This document shows positions 11,338 through 13,807 of a stretch of 13,807 bases of DNA, one piece after another. This DNA comes from Verrucomicrobiota bacterium. Lineage in GTDB: Bacteria > Verrucomicrobiota > Verrucomicrobiia > Opitutales > Opitutaceae. The stretch covers positions 1 to 13,807 of the forward strand of contig JAEXPL010000369.1 in NCBI GenBank assembly GCA_023446865.1, in the 5' to 3' direction. Under the pieces are notes generated by a model. The model was given only the letters and a program-made list of their open reading frames with translations. It made no database searches and was not told the DNA's origin. The number at the start of each line of letters is the position of its first letter. Positions within the stretch are counted from its first letter, which is position 1. The translations under genes were made by a program, and so were the position numbers.

Positions 11338-13554
11338 ATGGCAGTCGCGATCCGAGAACTGCCGCGCGGACTGGTGCCCGAACGTCTGTTTGCCGGGCTG
11401 AGCGGGCGCCGCGGCGCGTTCTTCCTCGACAGCGCGCGATACGCCGGCGGCGCGGGACGGTGGTCATTCCTCGGATTTGAGCCCTTCCTCGAGTTTCGCG
11501 AGAGCGAGGCAGACGGTGTGACGATCGCCGAACGCGGATGCCAGCCGGTGCGGCTTCTGGGCGAGCCGCTGGCGCAGCTGCGCGAGTGTTTGCAGCGGTT
11601 TGCGGCGGCGCCGCATCCGGAGATTCCCTTCACGGGTGGCGCGGTCGGCTACCTCTCCTACGAGCTCTGCGCCGCGTTCGATGGAATCCAACGGCGCGCG
11701 ACCGACGATCTCGCGCTGCCGCGCATCCTGCTCGGTTTTCACGATGGCGTGATTGCCCATGATCACGCGGCGGGGCGCACCTTCGCGGTGGCGAATCCCG
11801 TGCACTCGCGCTCCGCCGAGCAGATTCTGGCAGCACTGGAGTCCGCTGTGACGGAGGCTGGCGCGCGGCCGGTGTCGCCGGTGACGGACGTGAGCGGCGT
11901 GGTCGAACCGGTCTCGAACCTCACCCGCGCCGAATACCACGACCGCGTCCGACGCGTGCGCGAGTACATCGCGGCGGGCGACGTCTATCAGATCAACCTC
12001 ACGCAACGATTCAGTGCGCCGTTCGCCGGTGAGCCGTACGCGCTGTACCGGCGACTGCGGGCGGCGAGCCCGGCGGCGTTTGCGGCGTACCTGAATTGCG
12101 GCGACTTCCAGATTCTCAGCAGTTCGCCCGAGACGTTCCTCCGCATCACCGACCGCGAGGTTGAGACGCGGCCGATCAAGGGCACGCGGCGGCGCGGAGC
12201 GACGCCGGAGGAGGACGCGCGCCGCCAGACCGAGTTGCTCGCGAGCGAAAAGGATCGCGCGGAACTGCTCATGATCGTCGACCTAGAGCGCAACGACCTC
12301 GGTCGCGTCTGCGAGGCCGGCTCGGTGCGCGTCAGCGATCTCTGCGGTTTGGAGACGCACCCGACGGTGCACCATTTGGTGGCGACGGTGCGCGGCCAAC
12401 TGCGGCCCGAGTGCGACACGCTCGACGCGGTGCGCGCGGCGTTTCCCGGCGGCTCGATCACCGGCGCACCGAAGATCCGCGCGATGCAGATCATCGACGA
12501 ACTCGAGACGGTGCGTCGTCACGTCTATACCGGCGCGATCGGCTGGCTCGGGTTCGACGGCAACTGCGATCTCAACATCGCGATCCGGACGATGCTCTGT
12601 CGCGGCGGGATGGCGTACTACCACGTAGGCGGCGGCGTGGTCTGGGACTCGGAGCCCGAGGCGGAGTTCCAGGAAACGCTCGACAAGGGCCGGGCGATGC
12701 GCGCGGCTTTGGTCGAACCCACGACCATGGTGACACCAACTTTCCAGCGCTACGCGATCCGCGGCGACGAACTCGTCGAGTCCGCGGCGCTGCGGGTGTC
12801 GCCGCTGGGCGACGGCTTCATGTACGCGCACGGCCTGTTCGAGACGATCCGCGCGCTCGGCGGGCGGCCGGCGTTTCTCGACCGGCATATCGCACGGCTG
12901 CAGTCCGGCGCGCGTCAGCTCGGGCTGGAGCTGCCAACAAGCCTTGAGGAGTGGCGCGAACGGCTCGCGCGGCTCGCCCACGCCAACCAGGTCGGCGACG
13001 GCAGTTTCAAGCTCGTGCGTTTCCGCGACAGCGGCGGGGCGGGGGAGTTCGCCGTTTCGCGCGGCGGCGGTTACGGCGCGGAGGTGTATGCCCGCGGCTT
13101 CCGCGTGCGCACAGCGGCCGAACGCCGCAGCGGTTCGCTGCACGGCGTGAAGTCGTTGGCCTATCTGGAGAACATCCTCGCGAAACGCGCCGCGGCGGCC
13201 GAGGGCTTCGACGAGGTGTTGTTCGCCGATCCGACGGACAACCTCCTCGAAGGCGCCGTGAGCAATCTGTTCGTGGTGGTCGGCGACACGGTATTCACGC
13301 CGCCACTTGGCAAGATCCTGCCCGGCGTGGCGCGCAGTGTGGTGCTGGAGCTCTGCGGTGCCCGCGCCGAGGAACGGCCGCTCACCCGGGAGCTGATTGC
13401 GGCGGCCGCCGAGGTGTTTCTCACGAACGCGCTCATGGGTGTGATGCCCGTCGCGGAGTTGGACGGTCGGAAGTTCGACCTGGGCTCGTTCCGGATCGCG
13501 CCGGCGTTGGCACATGAGTTCTCCGTGCGCCAACGCGCGTCGCTCGGCGGCTGA
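11338..13554 (+). CDS. pabBC: PabB-PabC fusion: aminodeoxychorismate synthase component I / aminodeoxychorismate lyase
   Basis: This 738-aa protein combines two steps of p-aminobenzoate synthesis. Residues 1 to about 460 are a chorismate-binding PabB. They show FTGGAVGYLSYEL (98-110), GDVYQINLTQRF (214-225), PIKGTRRRG with Lys281 (the Lys that marks PabB; anthranilate synthases have Ala), and GGSITGAPKIRAMQ (371-384). Residues from about 464 to 738 are a class IV PLP aminotransferase-fold lyase (PabC): GLFETIR near its start, GVKSLAYLEN with the PLP-binding Lys605, and DNLLEGAVSNLF. In-frame Met464 lies at the join and may mark an ancestral pabC start. The fusion would pass aminodeoxychorismate from one half to the other. 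The glutaminase partner PabA is not recognisable here. The gene starts 3 nt after folK and ends the folate operon; no clear terminator follows. Confidence 0.95.
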   Translation: MAVAIRELPRGLVPERLFAGLSGRRGAFFLDSARYAGGAGRWSFLGFEPFLEFRESEADGVTIAERGCQPVRLLGEPLAQLRECLQRFAAAPHPEIPFTGGAVGYLSYELCAAFDGIQRRATDDLALPRILLGFHDGVIAHDHAAGRTFAVANPVHSRSAEQILAALESAVTEAGARPVSPVTDVSGVVEPVSNLTRAEYHDRVRRVREYIAAGDVYQINLTQRFSAPFAGEPYALYRRLRAASPAAFAAYLNCGDFQILSSSPETFLRITDREVETRPIKGTRRRGATPEEDARRQTELLASEKDRAELLMIVDLERNDLGRVCEAGSVRVSDLCGLETHPTVHHLVATVRGQLRPECDTLDAVRAAFPGGSITGAPKIRAMQIIDELETVRRHVYTGAIGWLGFDGNCDLNIAIRTMLCRGGMAYYHVGGGVVWDSEPEAEFQETLDKGRAMRAALVEPTTMVTPTFQRYAIRGDELVESAALRVSPLGDGFMYAHGLFETIRALGGRPAFLDRHIARLQSGARQLGLELPTSLEEWRERLARLAHANQVGDGSFKLVRFRDSGGAGEFAVSRGGGYGAEVYARGFRVRTAAERRSGSLHGVKSLAYLENILAKRAAAAEGFDEVLFADPTDNLLEGAVSNLFVVVGDTVFTPPLGKILPGVARSVVLELCGARAEERPLTRELIAAAAEVFLTNALMGVMPVAELDGRKFDLGSFRIAPALAHEFSVRQRASLGG

Positions 13555-13619
13555 GATCGGCGGCCTGCCGGTGGAGCACGGGGAAAGCGAGCCTGAGTTC
13601 TTCACAAGCGATTGGGAGC

Positions 13620-13654
13620 AACTCCGGAGTTGGTGTGAATAAGTTTTCGGAGTT
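13620..13654. promoter_or_regulatory. Palindrome with an extra half-site upstream of smc
   Basis: AACTCCGGAGTT (13620-13631) is a perfect 12-bp palindrome, and its half GGAGTT recurs at 13649-13654. This resembles a regulator-binding site in the 152-bp gap between pabBC and smc. No convincing -10/-35 pair could be placed around it. The remaining gap also holds a weak hairpin (GAGGGG at about 13670 with CCCCTC before 13700) and nothing else recognisable. Confidence 0.25.
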
Positions 13655-13706
13655 CCCCATTGCGGGGCGGAGGGGCGGACCTTGAATCGCACCCCTCGTT
13701 TCCCGC

Positions 13707-13807
13707 ATGTACCTCAAGGCCCTCAAGCTGCACGGTTTTAAGAGCTTCGCTGACCCGACCGAACTTCGCTTCGAGCCGGGCGTGACCGTCATCGTCGGGC
13801 CCAACGG
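13707..13807 (+). CDS. smc: Chromosome segregation protein SMC (5' end only)
   Basis: The first 33 codons read MYLKALKLHGFKSFADPTEL and continue to VTVIVGPNG at the window edge, where the Walker A loop (GPNGxGKS) begins. This is the N-terminal signature of SMC, the large ATPase with long coiled coils that organises and separates chromosomes with ScpA and ScpB. The gene is cut by the right edge, so nothing can be said about the coiled coil or the C-terminal half. The start is fixed by the family's MYLKxLxLxGFKSF opening; no Shine-Dalgarno sequence is evident. Confidence 0.93.
   Translation, partial: MYLKALKLHGFKSFADPTELRFEPGVTVIVGPN

Noticed and set aside
1..13807. CRISPR array, prophage or insertion sequence
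   Set aside because: No regularly spaced direct repeats, integrase, transposase or phage genes were seen; base composition looks uniform.

Overview
The window looks like a piece of a GC-rich bacterial chromosome, most likely from Verrucomicrobiota and perhaps an Opitutae-type organism. I base this on the uniformly high GC, and on a cassette of several prepilin-like proteins plus one very large (about 900 aa) companion that resembles what I recall as the 'Verru_Chthon cassette' families (TIGR02596, TIGR02598, TIGR02599, TIGR02600). The assignment is from memory and motif reading; no search was run.

Layout. Bases 1-188 hold no gene I can support, apart from an intrinsic terminator (132-158) that closes the leftward rho gene (189-1382). 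Rho is a 397-aa protein whose ATPase core is intact but whose N-terminal RNA-binding part is unusual. A 359-bp divergent region (1383-1741) carries a candidate rho promoter with a leader of about 195 nt, two small inverted repeats in that leader, and a further inverted repeat near the start of the next operon.

From 1742 to 8094 runs a tight rightward operon of six genes, mostly joined by ATGA stop/start overlaps: two GspG-like major pseudopilins, GspH-like, GspI/PilV-like and GspJ/PilW-like minor pseudopilins, and a 913-aa GspK-like protein. All have a basic leader, a prepilin cleavage site and a hydrophobic helix. No secretin, ATPase, platform protein or prepilin peptidase is nearby, so the cassette either borrows a machine encoded elsewhere or does something different. 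This is the most interesting system in the window.

From 8165 on, all genes point rightward: a YqhA/UPF0114 membrane protein, a class I glutamine amidotransferase-like protein, then a compact folate operon folP-folB-folK-pabBC. The operon covers dihydroneopterin to dihydropteroate, and also p-aminobenzoate supply through a PabB-PabC fusion. A 73-bp palindromic element with a cloverleaf-like fold is embedded in the 3' end of folK, where it is read as a C-terminal extension and reaches almost to the pabBC start. The window ends in the first 33 codons of smc.
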